Source: a virus. From it: a stretch of 20,532 bases of DNA. Below, piece by piece: positions 20,509-20,532 of the stretch. A model generated the notes under the pieces. The model ran no database searches, had not been told where the DNA came from, and was given only the letters and a program-made list of their open reading frames with translations. The stretch covers positions 1-20,532 of IMG/VR virus record IMGVR_UViG_3300009183_000442. One strand, written 5' to 3'. How positions within the stretch are numbered: position 1 is the first letter of the stretch; the number at the start of each line of letters is the position of its first letter. Both the position numbers and the translations under genes were made by a program.

Positions 20509-20532
20509 TTAAACGTTTTGCTGACCGTTGTC
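20509..20532 (-). CDS. Last codons of an upstream gene, 5' part outside window
   Basis: Reading GAC AAC GGT CAG CAA AAC GTT TAA from the edge gives the end DNGQQNV and a stop at 20511-20509. By position before a hairpin and the first structural genes it could be the major capsid protein gene, but seven residues do not allow a call, and the frame itself is only assumed. Confidence 0.35.
   Translation of the reverse strand, partial: DNGQQNV

Overview
The window looks like the structural (virion morphogenesis) and lysis half of a tailed bacteriophage (Caudoviricetes), probably a short-tailed (podovirus-like) phage or prophage of a Gram-negative host. Every gene I can support lies on the minus strand, so transcription runs from position 20532 down to 1. 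Genes are separated by a few bases or overlap as ATGA or TAATG. I see no plus-strand gene, tRNA, integrase, transposase, replication gene or CRISPR array. Many proteins are of types common in uncultured aquatic phages. The Gram-negative host is inferred from a two-component spanin (inner-membrane Rz type plus an outer-membrane lipoprotein Rz1 type). I cannot name the host genus.

Layout in transcription order. (1) 20532-16934: the last codons of an upstream gene, a GC-rich hairpin, small structural or hypothetical proteins (several very basic and carrying a recurring double-glycine motif), a coiled-coil membrane protein, a 311-aa neck/adaptor protein and a zinc-ribbon protein. (2) 16934-14685: a second adaptor-like protein, two short virion proteins and a fibre or decoration protein with a probable beta-sandwich tip. 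(3) 14688-7401: a large tail-fibre/adhesin locus. It has two paralogous tail-fibre assembly chaperone-like genes, four glycine-rich adhesins that mostly share end modules, one orphan N-terminal module, and a protein built of fourteen exact-length 22-residue repeats. (4) 7404-5512: a zinc-ribbon protein and a lysis cassette of holin candidate, membrane protein of unknown role, Rz-type i-spanin, an o-spanin nested wholly inside the Rz gene in another frame, and a GH108-type endolysin. (5) 5510-1: a large tail hub/nozzle or stabilisation-type protein, a fibre-like protein with a C1q-like sandwich, and two long Ala/Gly/Gln-rich proteins that may be internal or ejected virion proteins; the last runs off the window.

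The genes read as one late operon. The adaptor proteins and the 717-aa protein would close the head and build the short tail. The chaperone-like proteins would fold or trimerise the glycine-rich fibres that choose the receptor. The cassette in the middle would open the cell at the end of infection. The features most worth a second look are the adhesin array with recombining ends, the 14 x 22 repeat protein, the nested Rz1 gene, the possible dual-start holin, and an insert domain shared by two otherwise unrelated tail proteins.
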